The notes under the pieces were generated by a model. The model saw nothing but the letters and a program-made list of their open reading frames with translations. It did not search any database and had not been told where the DNA came from. Below, piece after piece: positions 1 through 11,260 of a stretch of DNA of 64,000 nucleotides. The DNA is from Chinchilla lanigera (Eukaryota > Chordata > Mammalia > Rodentia > Chinchillidae): the NCBI RefSeq assembly GCF_000276665.1, contig NW_004955517.1, positions 777,999 to 841,998 of the forward strand, in the 5' to 3' direction. The position numbers were made by a program, and so were the translations under genes. How positions within the stretch are numbered: the first letter of the stretch is position 1; the number at the start of each line of letters is the position of its first letter.

Positions 1-714
1 CCACGCTGGTTCCGCAGCCATTAGTATAGCAAAGGACGACAGATTGAGGGTTACTGGCTTTGGCTTCTTTGTGGCTTCTTGGTTTTGATAAATCAGTGAA
101 GTTTCACCAGCTGCTCATTTTCTTCAAAGCATGCGCTCATAGTTCTTCAGCACCTTCAGTCTGCAGACGAGTTATGCTGTTAGTAACTGGCTTTGGAAAG
201 TCAATTGATTCTGAGTCATGATTAAGACCATGTTGGGAAATTTTAGCTAACAGATGTTTGCTAAAGAACAATAAGGCTGTTATGTATCACACAGTAACTG
301 ATTCATTGCTAAAATAATCACCTTTCAGCTATTCTTTCCTTTAGCATCACCAAAGTTTAACCGTTGGTGACTCTGAGAAATGGTCAGACTACTGTGACTC
401 GAGTTAAGAGCCAGGGGACTTTTGTATCTGCCATAATGCAGAATGTTTTCATTCACTTCTTTGTTCACTCAAAAATACTGAGTCTGCTCTTTGCTAAGCA
501 TAACTCTGTGCTCTGGGAATAGGAATACAGCACAATTTTGTCCCCAAGGTCTTACATTTTAGTAGAGGAAGCTCGATATCTATAATGTGTTTTGAAGAGT
601 TCCATGAGCAGGCATTGAAATAATATTCCAAAAGAAAATTGAGGTATATTATAAAGATATGTAAAATATGGACAAATTTATATTAATATAACAGCTCGTG
701 CTTATTTCCTATTA
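1..714. other. No gene recognised
   Basis: Unique-looking, moderately AT-rich sequence. I see no splice-bounded exon, RNA gene or clear repeat. Confidence 0.5.
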
Positions 715-830
715 TTCTCTTTGTAAAGCACTTTGTATGATTAACTCATCTACTCCCCACCAACACTGTATCACTGCTGTCTTTATCTCACAGAAACACA
801 CTAGAGGCATAGCAAGTTTAAGTACCACGT
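715..830 (-). mobile_element. MIR SINE fragment
   Basis: The stretch has the reverse-complement layout of the MIR core: a run about loss of counts near small-size positions (ctttgtatgattaactcatc), then a cacagaaacacactagaggc segment matching the usual cagatgaggaaactgaggc position in degraded form. Ancient and heavily diverged. The 113-codon open frame that overlaps it (698-1039) has no other support. Confidence 0.4.
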
Positions 831-1770
831 TGGGGTTCTTCAGAGACAGAATGAATAGGATGCGTGTGTGGGTGGGAGGGAGAAGGGGAGAGGTGGCCCG
901 TGCCGTTGTGAGGTCCGTGAAGTCTGAAGCGAACAGGGAAGGCTGGAGGGCTAGAGACGCGGGAAAGAGGTGGTGTCTCGCCTCAAGTCTGGAGGCAAAA
1001 TTCCCTTTTCCTCAGTGGATTTTGGCCTTTTTATTTTAAGGTTTTCAATGGATTGGAAACCACATCATGGAGGGTAATCTGCTTTAATCAAATTCTACTC
1101 ATTTGTATACTAATCACCTAAAGCATAACCTTCACAACAATAGTTGAACTGGTGTTTGACTAAAAATTGTGTAGCGTAATGAAGCTGTCATGTAAAATTA
1201 ACCATCACCGTCCATGCTTTGTCAAGTCAGGACCCGTGTGCATCTCTGCAAGGCATGCTTAACCTACAAATAAAGTCAGTAACAAGATCACACTTCTGCC
1301 TGTCATGATACAAGTGTCCTGCGTACAGCTGAAAACCCAGCAACCCTTTCCTCAGACAAGGATGCAAAGTCTTTGGATGATGATATCCGTGCTTTGACAG
1401 CCTTTCACTTAAATACCATATGATAAAGTTATAATACTTTGCTATCTTAATTTAATTCAATTTTACCTCATATAATAAGAGGATAAAAGAGGAAAGAAGA
1501 CATTTTGGAGTGTGTGTGTGTGTGTGTGTGTTATGTGTACAGGTGGGCATACATATAAATATTCATAATAAAAGAAATACATAGTAATTCCAATCTTCTA
1601 TAATTAATCAGGTGGCGATGGCTGGTATTTGTAACTACCTTGTTCTACCACTCATTCCATATTGGATTTGTCCTCAAAAATTACCTTAACTGGTTACATT
1701 TTTTTACCTGGTGAAGTGACACAAATGTACATTCTGAAGGCTGTAGGGCATAGTAGTCTTGCCTGAACTA
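831..1770. other. No gene recognised; short (TG)n tract
   Basis: No exon or identifiable interspersed repeat seen. A short TG dinucleotide tract lies at about 1511-1531. Confidence 0.5.
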
Positions 1771-1775
1771 AGATT

Positions 1776-2580
1776 TTACAGCTCTCCATTGATTTTAATC
1801 GTGGGGCATGACACTTCTAAGACATGCCTTAAGGGATTTCTTGTGTTCAGGTTGTTCCCTTCCTCACATCCTTTGTAGACCAGCAATGCAACTTCTCTGT
1901 GACAGTCAGGATTATTCATCCCAGACAGTATGAGAGGTATTGGAAGCCCAAATTGTCTGGGCAGTAGTTTTAATTTCCAGGTCAGTAGAATAATTTTCTT
2001 TCCACTGGTTGACAGTATTCTTCTCTTTGGAACAAAGACATCTAGATTAGCAGAGAGTAAGATTTTAGGGACAAGAAGCAAAAACTTTACTCTGGAGTCA
2101 GTAAGTGTGTTCGCTAATGGACGTGCTTCACCTCCTGTGCTATGAATCTTGGCTAGGGGAGGAGTAGCACCAAGCCGGGTCAGAGTATATACGGCCTCCT
2201 GGGCCACTCAGTTCCAGCCTGGCAAGGTATTTTCCACCTGGCCAGTGATGTAACGGAGTTTTCAAAAGGCCGCTCCATCGTTCTACCCAGCTAACTACAT
2301 CAGGATGGTGAAGAGCACGGCAAGACCAGCAAGCCTTTTGAGAGTGGGGCCATTGCCTCTCTGCATGTGCTGTGTGGTAAGTCCTGCGATCAGAGCAATG
2401 CCGTGTGGATATCACAAGTGTAGACGAGCATTCTGTAAGTCCACAGGCGGTAGTTTCGTCAAAATAGTTGTATGCAGAGAGAACAAATCTGTTTCTAAGT
2501 GTTTATTACCAAATGCTACCCTTCCCGTGATGGAAATGGTCTGGTGTAATCAACCTGTCATCAGGTAGCTGGTTGGTCAC
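1776..2580 (-). pseudogene. ERV-L (class III) pol remnant: integrase end plus dUTPase
   Basis: Read on the minus strand, about 2140-2415 encodes the C-terminal part of a retroviral integrase core: a WVERWSGLLKT segment corresponds to the conserved catalytic-glutamate helix. A frame at 1776-2207 follows it, whose second half (from KLKLLPRQFGLP to the final ..IKING..) reads as a trimeric dUTPase C-terminal region. A dUTPase downstream of integrase is the ERV-L arrangement; in betaretroviruses the dUTPase sits upstream with the protease. The two parts lie in different frames and no LTR is seen next to them, so this is a frameshifted, truncated remnant. Family assignment is from domain order and motif resemblance. 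Confidence 0.62.
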
Positions 2581-2599
2581 CCTGGGGGAGTAGCGCTGT

Positions 2600-2780
2600 A
2601 TTGAGGACTCTGTGCTGGTCTCTATTGCTGGCAGTAATTAAAGTCACACAGCTAGTAGGGAGCGTGGCTCCAAAGTCTCTGTCTTATCTGGTTTTCCTAT
2701 TCTATGAGAAATGACCCCAAAAGCAAGCAGAGAATGAAATTGTTTTCAGAAAAACTCAGATGTTGAGGATGAAGGGATGA
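2600..2780. other. Nothing recognised (possible MIR scrap)
   Basis: A gtcacacagctagtaggg motif near 2643 resembles the MIR core in reverse, but too little is preserved to call a boundary. Confidence 0.3.
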
Positions 2781-2784
2781 TGCG

Positions 2785-2905
2785 GTCAGGAGACCTGACT
2801 TTGACTACAAGTCAGCCAGAAACTCTTCACGTGACGTGGCAGCTCGTTCTCTTGTTCCCTGCCTCATCTGTAAAATCATGGTATTCATTTGCAGTCATGT
2901 CTTCA
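2785..2905 (+). mobile_element. MIR SINE fragment
   Basis: The MIR core order is visible: a gacctgactttgactac-type stretch, then tgcctcatctgtaaaatcatgg, which matches the best-conserved part of the element. Confidence 0.55.
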
Positions 2906-3199
2906 CACGGCATTGAGACTCATTTGACCACTTAAAGGCTCTGGCAGCCGTATTCAGAGGTCTCCTGAGGGGTAACGAGAGAGGTCAGATGGTGAGTTTT
3001 GGGGTCTCTCCCCACCATCTTCTTTACCTGATGCAGAGAAGTTTAACTTTCATCTAGTTTCTTCTATTAGAGTTTGAAGACCACTAGACCAGATCAGCAT
3101 CTTCTATCTTCAGCATCATAGAGGAAGGAGATGGAGATTCAGGTAACATTTACTATACTAGGAAGCCCTTTCTTTATAAGCTTTCAACTTAGAAATCGT

Positions 3200-3495
3200 T
3201 TCCAGTTATCTGTGGCTTAGTGGCTTAACACAGCTGTGTCGTTTCTCTTAATTCTGGGGTTCACCGGGTAAGTCTGCTCCCGTGGTGGTGGCTGGGATAC
3301 CTTTGAGGTTTAATCTGCTGGTGGTGAGGACAGGCTGAAAGGTGTGGGTAGTCGTCTGCTCCTCTGTGGAGGTCTCCGGCTTCCCATGGTGAGGAAGTCT
3401 CAGGTGTTCACTGCGTGCCTTCTCACCCTCCAGGGGCTCTTCAGGAGAGCTTCTTCATGCCTGGCCCACCGGCACACGAGTCTTTTGTAACTGTC
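3200..3495 (-). mobile_element. MLT1-type (MaLR) LTR fragment, antisense
   Basis: It opens with ctgtggcttagtggcttaac and runs through ggctcttcaggagagcttcttcatg. This layout (gtggcttaaaac near one end) is typical of old MaLR LTRs read backwards. The segment at 15180-15600 has the same organisation. Subfamily not resolved. Confidence 0.4.
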
Positions 3496-3824
3496 ATTTC
3501 TACCATGCTTGACTGGTCAGTGTAAGTTACAGTGACAGCTCTGATTCTAAAAGAGAAGTGCAGTGGTACTGCAGTTCAGGATTTTGGAAAAGACAGCTGC
3601 GTGTGCGTTTCTGCAGGAAAGGTGGCTGTGGTCGTGTTTGCCACCTGATGCAGTCAGCAAACAGAAACAAAATTCTACCAAACTCTTGTTTGTGAACCAA
3701 ATCGTTCACAAACAGAAGTGCTCTTGAACTGAGGTACTGTGGTGTGCACTCTGGTCCTCGTGTGTATGGGAAGGTGTACGTATAGAAAAGTTTGAGTGCA
3801 GGGAGGTGAACAATCATCGGTGGC

Positions 3825-4489
3825 TTCTTTTTGTTTTCATTGATTTTTCTCTATTTTTTCTACTCTGTATTTTGCTAATTTCTGCTTGATCTTGGTTATT
3901 TTCCTCCTATTTGCTTATGATTGGTTTACTCTTCTTTGTCCAGTGGATAATAACTTTATTGATACCAGGTCTTTTTTTTCTAAATGTCACTTTTTACAAT
4001 TGTAAATTTCCTCTGAGCAACACACTAGCTGCATCTCATGAGTTTCATTTTCAATCATATTTTCTTGTTTCCTTTGTAATTTCTTCCTTGATCCATTGGT
4101 TAACTAGGAATGTGTTGCTTAATCCCCACACATTTTGAATTCCCTCCAGTTCTTCCTGTTGTTGATTTTTAATTTCCTTCCTTTGTAGTCACTGAACATT
4201 TTTAGTGATATTTAAATCTTCTTAGATTTATTGTAAACTCCTTCATTGCCTATATATGGTCTCCTGGAAAATGTCTCATGTGTACTTGAGAAAAATTTGT
4301 ATTTAGTTATTTTTGGGTGAAATGTTTTAAAGATTTCTTTTAACCTAGTTTATTTATAGTGTTTCCCAGTCTTTATTTCTGTGTTCATCTATCTAGTTAT
4401 TCTGTACATTATTAGAATATTAAAGTAGAATATTCAAATCTCACAATACTATTGCTGAGTTATCTATTTTTATCAATTCAGTGTCACTT
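3825..4489 (-). mobile_element. Ancient L1M, antisense (part 1, right of it a B1 insertion)
   Basis: T-rich strand with the recognisable reverse complement of old mammalian L1: gatccattggttaactaggaatgtg, then catgtgtacttgagaaaaattt. The element continues after the B1 insertion at 4505-4650, so the two parts are one L1 insertion. All overlapping short open frames are chance frames in L1 antisense. Confidence 0.72.
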
Positions 4490-4504
4490 TTGCTTTTTGT
4501 ATTT

Positions 4505-4650
4505 CTTGTTTGAGACAGGGTCTTGTTATGGAGTTCAGACTGGCCTTGAGCTCACTTTGTAGCTGAGGCTGGTCTTGAACTTGCAGTGATCCTCTTGCTT
4601 CAGCCTCCTGAATGCTGGGATTACAGGTGTGCACCACCGCACCTGGCTAC
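4505..4650 (-). mobile_element. B1 SINE (7SL-derived), antisense
   Basis: On the minus strand the element reads gccaggtgcggtggtgcaca, then the cctgtaatcccagcattcag region, and ends near ccctgtctcaaac. It is flanked by 15-bp target-site duplications, ttgctttttgtattt (4490-4504) and ttgctatttgtattt (4651-4665), one mismatch. It lies inside the older L1M, so it is younger than that element. Confidence 0.85.
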
Positions 4651-4665
4651 TTGCTATTTGTATTT

Positions 4666-5825
4666 TGGAGCTGTGTTTTTAGATGTATGTTTTTCTTCTT
4701 ACATGACTGGCCCTTTTGTCATTAGAAAAATGTTGTTATTTATACTTAGAAACACCTTTTGTTCTCAAGTCTGTTTATCTAATATTAATATAATTTTCAT
4801 GATGAGTCTTTGTACATCTTTTCCTATTCTTTTATTTTGTATCTGTAGTGTCCTTAACTTTAAAATATATTCCACACAGAAATATACAGTTAGATTTTGT
4901 TTTATATCCAGTCTGACAATCTCTGCCTTTTGACTGTATTGTTTAATGCATTCATATTTAATGTTATTATTATATAACTGAGTTGATGCCTGCCATTTTA
5001 CTTTTTATTTTCTATATATCTCATCTCTTTTATTATTTCTGTCCTTTTGAATTGAGTATTGGTTAGTAAACCATTCTAATCCATTGTGATCTTCTCATTC
5101 TTTATTTTTCAGTTATTTTCTTAGCAATTGCTCTTGGGCTTCCCATATGTGTCTTAAATAAACACAATTGACTTTAAATTTATGAAAACAATTCCAGTGA
5201 GCTTTAGAAACACTGCTTTTATACATCTCTATCCCATCTTTCCTCTTTTGTGCCATTGTTTTTATACTATTACTGTAATATGACAAACCCAAAAGTATTT
5301 CTTATAATTATTGCTTTATGTAATTTTATGGCTGTTAAAAAGGCTGAGAAAAGAAAGGCGAGTAGGTCTATATTTATAGAGCATGTTTTATTAACCTCCA
5401 TATTTGCCATTTCTGGTTCATTCCATTTGTTCTTGTGGATTCAGATTACCATCTGGTATCATTTCCTGTCTCTGATACAACTTTGGTCCATTCTACCATC
5501 TTTTTGCTGTTATTGTCAAATATTGTACACTTCTACATGTTAGGCTGACAGCAGCACAATTATGTACATATGTTTTTTGCAGTTGCTTTTTATAACAGTT
5601 AACAGGAGAAAGGAGAATAAACAAATGTTCATATTTTTTACAGTTACACAATTACTGGTGTACTTTGTTTTTTCATGTAGATTTGGTAAAAAGCAAAAGA
5701 TTTATATGATCTGAAGAGAAACCAGAGTATTCATGTAGATTTAGATTACTGTCTGGATAGCTTCCTTCAGCCTAAAGGACTTCCATTAGTAGTTCCCATA
5801 AGATGGGTTAGTGACAATCTTTGAA
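4666..5825 (-). mobile_element. Ancient L1M, antisense (part 2)
   Basis: Continues the L1M at 3825-4489. Landmarks in reverse orientation include tctgacaatctctgcctttt at about 4911 and the gcctgccattttactttt run near 4986. Further on, gtagatttagattactgtct and gcctaaaggacttccattag near 5737-5790 match the same part of old L1 elements. Extensively mutated, no open frame. The right boundary is approximate. Confidence 0.7.
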
Positions 5826-6450
5826 GACACTAATTGTTACTGAATTCAACACAGGTATGCAATGGGTCAAAGCAGGTCAGCTCTACCCAGCACAGACAGA
5901 TGGCATTAGAGATTGTGTCAGTAGCATCCTGGATGGATGCATTTATGATGATTGTGCTTGGAGTCAGTACGGTAAATAGAGGAAATTTCAATAGTTCTGG
6001 GTAAATGCGAGGCAAGCCTTCTAGGGAGAATCCCAGGAAGGCCTGAGGAAGAGAAGCTCTCAGGCTTGGCCAGTGCTTCAGAACTGTCATACTGGTTTCC
6101 TTTGTTCTGACGACCCACAAAGCAGAGAAGAAGAGGCTTGCAGTTCTGGCTCCTTCCCAAGACAAAGAAAGTATTTCCAGTTATGCTGTGGCAGCTTAAA
6201 AATAGGTCATATCTACTGCTTCAGTTCTTTTGCAGTGACCCTGTAATCTAAACCAGCTCTTTGCTCTCTGTTTAATTTGGAAAAACCATTGAAACAAAAC
6301 AGAACAAAAGCCCAATTAGGAAAGGCCATAGGACAGATAATTACTGCTTTTCCAGAACATGAACATCTTTGGATATACCTGGCTTGGGGGTGGCACTGTG
6401 GGTCAGACATTTGGCTGGACATTCTCTGCTACTCTCTGATGCCTCAGGAA
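5826..6450. other. No gene recognised
   Basis: Short overlapping frames exist on both strands (for example 5830-6165 minus), but none shows domains, splice sites or conservation cues. No repeat recognised. Confidence 0.45.
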
Positions 6451-6454
6451 AATA

Positions 6455-6580
6455 ACCTTGTAAGTTAGATGCTGTTGCCTTGTGTTTACAGAAGCAGAAG
6501 CAGGAGCCCAGGGGATTAACGTAACCAGCCCAGGTCACAAAACCAGCAAGTGAGAGTTGAGATATGGGTCTTTGTGTCCG
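6455..6580 (-). mobile_element. MIR SINE fragment
   Basis: Reverse-complement MIR order is visible: a cagaagcagaagcaggagcc segment, then cagcccaggtcacaaaacca and agcaagtgagagttgagat. Confidence 0.5.
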
Positions 6581-7009
6581 GATCTCAGGCAGTTGAAAAG
6601 GACAAAATGGTAAATTAGAGATGGATAAAGCACCTTTTAGCTCTTCTAGTTGGCGTAGGACCATTTTCCTTAATCAGTATCCCACCCTTTCCTATTCTGC
6701 CTGCAGCCAGCTTGTGCTCTGTGGATCCCTCTGGCTTGTGCGCAGAGGATGCCCCAGTGAGAGTACATTCTCTTTGATGATGTCTAGGTGTGGAACTTAT
6801 AACAGTTACTTTCCATCCTTCTCACTGATGCAAAAGAACCCGCTGTGCTTTGTCTGCCTTCTCAGCCGTAGCATTGTGTATTGGGCTTGGTTTATGTTTA
6901 CAATTGTTTGGCAGGTCCTGATACACTGCATGCTTTCCTGGTAGTGTTACAGTAGAAACTAGTCAGGCACCTGGTTAAAAATGCTAACCTGGCTGTGAAG
7001 AAATCTTTA

Positions 7010-7125
7010 TTATATTGCTCTTTCTGTCACATACTGGTTGTGTGACCTTGGGAATCATTTTGCCTTGCTGGCCTGTTTCTCCATCTGGAAAATGAGAGAG
7101 CTGTACCTGATACTTCAAAGTCCAG
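7010..7125 (+). mobile_element. MIR SINE
   Basis: Good match to the MIR core in sense: ctggttgtgtgaccttggga, then gcctgtttctccatctggaa and aatgagagagctgtacc. Confidence 0.7.
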
Positions 7126-7133
7126 AGCTGCAT

Positions 7134-7475
7134 ATTAGTCAGCTTTTTACCGGCCAGGACACAATACCTGACACCCACTGCTTAAAGGAGGAGAGGTTTA
7201 AGTTGGCTTCTGGTTTCAGAGATTTTCAGTTCAGGGCTGTCTGGCCCCAGGGCAGGAGCTTCAGCGCAGGAGGGTGTGGTGGCGAAAGTCCCTAGTGTCC
7301 AGGAAGCACAACAGTAGAACAGCACCAGAGGACTGGGCGAGGGTTTCAATATGCAGTACCCAAAGCCATGCCTCTGTGACTCACCAGGACACATCCAGGA
7401 GTGCAGGTTACAAGCCTACTAGGCATTTCTTTACCCATAAAGTTGACATATCAGGATTCACAGTCACAGGCTAAG
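7134..7475 (-). mobile_element. Solo MaLR-type LTR, antisense
   Basis: It begins tattagtcagctttttaccg, followed by ggacacaatacctgaca and gaggagaggtttaagttggc. This is the reverse complement of the 3' end shared by MaLR LTRs (other copies here at 32041, 44315 and 60717). No internal retroviral sequence adjoins it, so it is a solo LTR. Confidence 0.65.
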
Positions 7476-8105
7476 AGTTGATTATGGCCTTATAAGTCTC
7501 TCGACAAACACACAATCTTGTGTTTTAGAGGACACACAAGCCCATGTGCTTGCCTCTGTCATGATTATAAGTACTTGAGATAAAGAACTTATAGAGAATA
7601 AGCTGCCTTGACTTACAGTTTAGAGGTTTCGTCCATGACTGGTTGACCAGTTGTTTTTAGGCCTGTGGTGAGCAACATATCATGTGCAGACTGATAGGGG
7701 AGCAAAGCTGCTCACCTCATGGTCATCAAGAAAGAAGAGGAAGAGGAAGAGACCAGGATCTCACGTTGGCTTTTGGGGCATGCCTCGAGTGACCTGAAGA
7801 CCTCCTTAAGGACCACATCCCTGCATCCCCCCAGCCTCCCAGTGATGGCATGGGCTGGCAATCGGACTTCAACATATGCACTTTCCAGCTCCCAGCGATG
7901 GCAATGCCCATCCCAGCCTTCTCTGGCCCATTCTCATTTGAAGCTTTATATTTTGTTGCTTTCTTCTGGTTTGTTCTTTTTAGATTCTGAAGTCAAGTTC
8001 TTTTTCTTCCTACAGCTTTGGCACCACTTCCCCCTACAACACCAATATCATGATAGCATTTCCTGTCTTGTCTGGAGTCCTACTATATCTCTGTCCAACA
8101 ATTCC
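7476..8105. other. No gene recognised
   Basis: A 142-codon frame at 7719-8147 starts with a poly-Glu run derived from a GAA-rich tract. It has no domain, no splice context and runs into a MIR, so I do not call it a gene. Confidence 0.5.
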
Positions 8106-8107
8106 TT

Positions 8108-8300
8108 GAGCTCCTACTATGTGCACTGTTACAAGCATTTTGCATAGAGCATATCATGTGACCTTTGCCCTCTGCCTTTAAGGAGGGTACCGTTGGTACC
8201 TCCATTGCAGAGACAAAGGAAAGGAAGAACAGAGAATGAGGCACAGAAACAGGGTGACAGTTTAGGTCTCACATCAGTACCTGTGCTCTGAGCCACCAAG
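8108..8300 (-). mobile_element. MIR SINE
   Basis: Reverse MIR layout: gagctcctactatgtgcact at the start, then ggtacctccattgcagagac and aatgaggcacagaaacaggg. Confidence 0.65.
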
Positions 8301-8457
8301 CTGCCTTCCATGACAGTGGAAGGCATGACGTCCTCAGCACCACTCACCTGAAGCAGGAGTCCTAGGGCTGAAGGCCTTCTTCCAAATTGTGAATGTGTTT
8401 CTAAGGAGAGGAGGAATGCAATGACTGTTTGATAACCACAGTGTCCAATCTAGGGGT

Positions 8458-8828
8458 TGTGGTTTGTGTCTAATGTCCCCCAAAGCCTCATGAAGTCAGA
8501 GAGGGCAGGCTTTTCAAGGGTGGCTGAATCTAGAGCGTGTGATTGATTCATGGTCCAAGGCTGGGATTAAGGGTGCAAGTGCTACACTGCCCTAGGGTGG
8601 GTAGCCTGCACACAATATAAGGGACAGAAAGAGGCTTGTCTCCACACCTGCCCCTTGTTGCTTTGCTACAGTCTGCCCATCATGAACTATTCTCCTCTGC
8701 CATGACACCATACCTTGGAGCCAGCAGGTTATGGACTGAAACCTCCACAAACTGTGACCTAAATAAACCTTCCCTCCCTTAACTTTGGACATCAAGTGTT
8801 TTGTCTCAGCAATAATGAGAGAAGTAGG
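8458..8828 (+). mobile_element. Solo MaLR-type LTR, sense
   Basis: It starts tgtggtttgtgtctaatgtc with ccccaaagcctcatgaag. It ends with the family signature actgaaacctccacaaactg, the polyadenylation signal in cctaaataaacc, and gttttgtctcagcaataatg. The full LTR length (about 370 bp) is kept. No internal region adjoins it. A closely related copy lies at 42372-42793. Confidence 0.75.
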
Positions 8829-10140
8829 GTTTTGATTTGCAATTGTTAAAACTAATTTGAGTCCATATCAGAAGTTATCAGTAGGCTATAGCTATACCTT
8901 CCATGAAGGCAGGGGTTTGGGTGCAGAAAAGGGAAATGCGGGGTCCCTTAGGGGAAGCAGGAAAGGTAGGATTCTTCCCTCTCAGTTGGAGGATCTATAA
9001 ATTAAGACTAAGAATCTAAACTTTTGGAAATCATGTCTCCTGTCACAACTATATCTGATTGAATTATACATACAATAAAAGAACTTCAAAGTAGCTTCAA
9101 AGATGATTTCTATCTCAGAGCTCCTAAAGGCATACATTCAAGGTATCACTCCTTTAGCTGCTAGATTTGAGAGCTGCCTGAGCTGAGTCAGCCCCCCACT
9201 CTTGTATGCTGTCTTGGTGGACAATACCAAGATGTTAGAAAGGAGACCTTTGTCCCTCCTACCTTGCTTCCATTCTTTGGGAAGAAGGAATTAGAAGGGA
9301 AGAGGAACTTATAGCCATTATTCATAGAAAATGCTGTGTCTTAGACTTTGTTTTCAAAAGGTTTATAACTAGCTTGGGCAGTAACATTAAGGAAGGCAGA
9401 CTACAATTTTGAAGGTCAGAACCAACCATAAAGGGTCAGGTCTTATCCTGGTGTTTGGGAAGCAGTTTTGTAAGCAAAGCTTTCTGCTGAGGCACACTAT
9501 TTCTCTGCAGTTCACATATCCTGCTTAATAACTAGAGGATAGGTTATTTTGCGTTCTTGTATGAACTTGGCAGATACATAACTTGAATCAAACTGAGCAA
9601 ATTTTCTTATTGCCAAAACCAATAGCTTGTTGCTCTTTTATTCTCTCCCTCTCAACCCTGGCCTTCCTTGGGAAGCCTGCACACAAAGGAGACCCTCAGA
9701 CGATCTACTCCTATCTGTTGTTCCCAGGGCAGCTTAATACCGCCTTTTGTGAAGGTAGGAAAATGGAGCCACTTGTTCAAGAACAGCAAGTGTGCAGAAG
9801 CTAGAAGTTACCTTCTGTGTGTGGAAAACTTAAAAATGACAAAAACAGCCCTTTCCACAGGCACACATCTGAAAAGTGAAACTATTTTTAGAGTGAGGCA
9901 CTCTGAGAGCTAAAATTTCTTTCAAAATTCTACATCCAATAATTTATATGCAAATGATTTCCTTGAGCCAAATACAAATAACGATAGTCCTTTTTTAGAG
10001 CTTAATAAGGAGCTATTGTAATGGTGTTGGTTTGGTTTTATGGACTCGTTTAGTTAGAGAAACATGCTTACAATAGCCAAACAGGATTTTATGGAGTAAT
10101 TAGTGATTAGAAAGCAGGAAACACAAATGTTCCTTTGAAA
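8829..10140. other. No gene recognised
   Basis: Mixed-composition sequence with no exon signature and no repeat I can name. Short frames at 9583-9913 are unsupported; part of that stretch (near 9757-9800) may be a MIR scrap. Confidence 0.45.
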
Positions 10141-10145
10141 CAGAG

Positions 10146-10610
10146 GGGTCTGTAAGCAGGGCTTACTAGAGAAACAGCTATAATACAAGATATACAAATG
10201 CACAAGAAATTACAAGATTGTCTTACAATGCTCAACACAGAGTTGGATGAGGAAGTGTGCAGAGGGTGTCTGCACACTGGAGATTAAAGAGTCCAGTCCA
10301 AGGTCTGGAGCTCACTGCAATGTCCATGCAAGTCTGTATCAGGAGGCTGATGGGTCTGCGATGGAATGCTGAACAATCTACCACAAAGGCCAAAGAGTCT
10401 ACACCAGAAGGCTGAAGATGAAGGTGGAAGCCGAACAGGTGGAAGCCGAACAGTCCGCACCAGAAGGCAGGAGACAACCAAGCTGAAGGGAAGATTGGAG
10501 CTCCTCCCGAGAACCAGCAATCAGTCCTTCCTTCTTTCCCTTTTATTGTATGCAGCCTACCCGCCCTGAAGGGGGTCATTTACACCCATGCCACCTCCAG
10601 GCCCTCCTTT
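10146..10610 (-). mobile_element. LTR-like repeat, probably antisense, family unsure
   Basis: It opens ctgtaagcagggcttactag with agagaaacagc, a start seen in antisense copies of old ERV LTRs. The middle is built of related phrases (caggaggctgatgggtctgc; ccagaaggctgaagatgaa), including a perfect 15-bp tandem duplication aggtggaagccgaac at 10422-10436 and 10437-10451. Two overlapping minus-strand frames here (10232-10579, 10284-10520) are products of the repeat. Confidence 0.4.
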
Positions 10611-10709
10611 TGCACAGGCTCAGTATGAATATATAGATCATATGAAAGGGAAAGAAATTGCTCAAAGGAGGGACAACTGGGATGAGGGAAAGAAAAAAGA
10701 AAGAAGGCT

Positions 10710-10790
10710 ATATATATATACATATATATGTATGTGTATATATATATATATACACATATATATATATACACACATGCACACAGACATATA
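10710..10790. repeat. (TA)n/(CATA)n microsatellite
   Basis: Alternating TA with CA, GT and TGTA interruptions; strongly purine/pyrimidine alternating, partly palindromic. Confidence 0.9.
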
Positions 10791-10884
10791 TAGAAGAATA
10801 GCTGGGGTAATTGTATTGCTGATGTCTGATGGTTTATTGAAAGGAATAGTTATTGCTTAAAATTTTTTATATCTTGACCAATTT

Positions 10885-11260
10885 TGCATGCTTATATCTG
10901 GTAATCTGAGCAACTGATTTGAAGACAACAACATACAATGGAACAACCATTGGTGAATTCCTACCATCTTGTCTAGTGAAACTCCATATTATCTCTAATG
11001 TTCTATTTAATAATTATTTTGTTATTCTCTTTAAGGTTTTGAACAGTCTTTCTTTCTTACATCTGGTAATCTGAGCATCTTAGTTGAAAATAACAATATG
11101 TAATATAATAACCACTGTTAATTCCTATCATTTGGTTTTGAAACCCTGTATCATTTTTAATGTTCTTGCTTTGTTTTGTTTATGTCTGTGATGTTGGTAG
11201 GCTGTTATTTTTTTATTTTTACTACTCTCTTTAAAATAAAATTTAAAAAAACAAAACAAA
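10885..11260 (+). repeat. 165-bp tandem repeat, two copies, unknown family
   Basis: Two head-to-tail units start with atctggtaatctgagca at 10896 and 11061 (period 165 bp). Each continues with a ttgaa(g/a)a(c/t)aac block, a run near aaccattg/aaccactg, and cctaccatct/cctatcattt. The second unit ends in an A-rich tail near 11236-11260 (aaaataaaatttaaaaaaac). A third copy is at 62761-62900. Strand is arbitrary, chosen so that the A-rich tail is 3'. I do not recognise the family; a lineage-specific L1 3' UTR is one possibility. Confidence 0.6.

Noticed and set aside
698..1039. 113-codon frame
   Set aside because: Overlaps a MIR fragment and purine-rich DNA; no domain.
5675..5745. 13-bp direct repeat ttcatgtagattt
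   Set aside because: Too short to separate from chance within an AT-rich old L1.
7719..8147. 142-codon frame with poly-Glu start
   Set aside because: The Glu run comes from a GAA-rich tract and the frame runs into a MIR.
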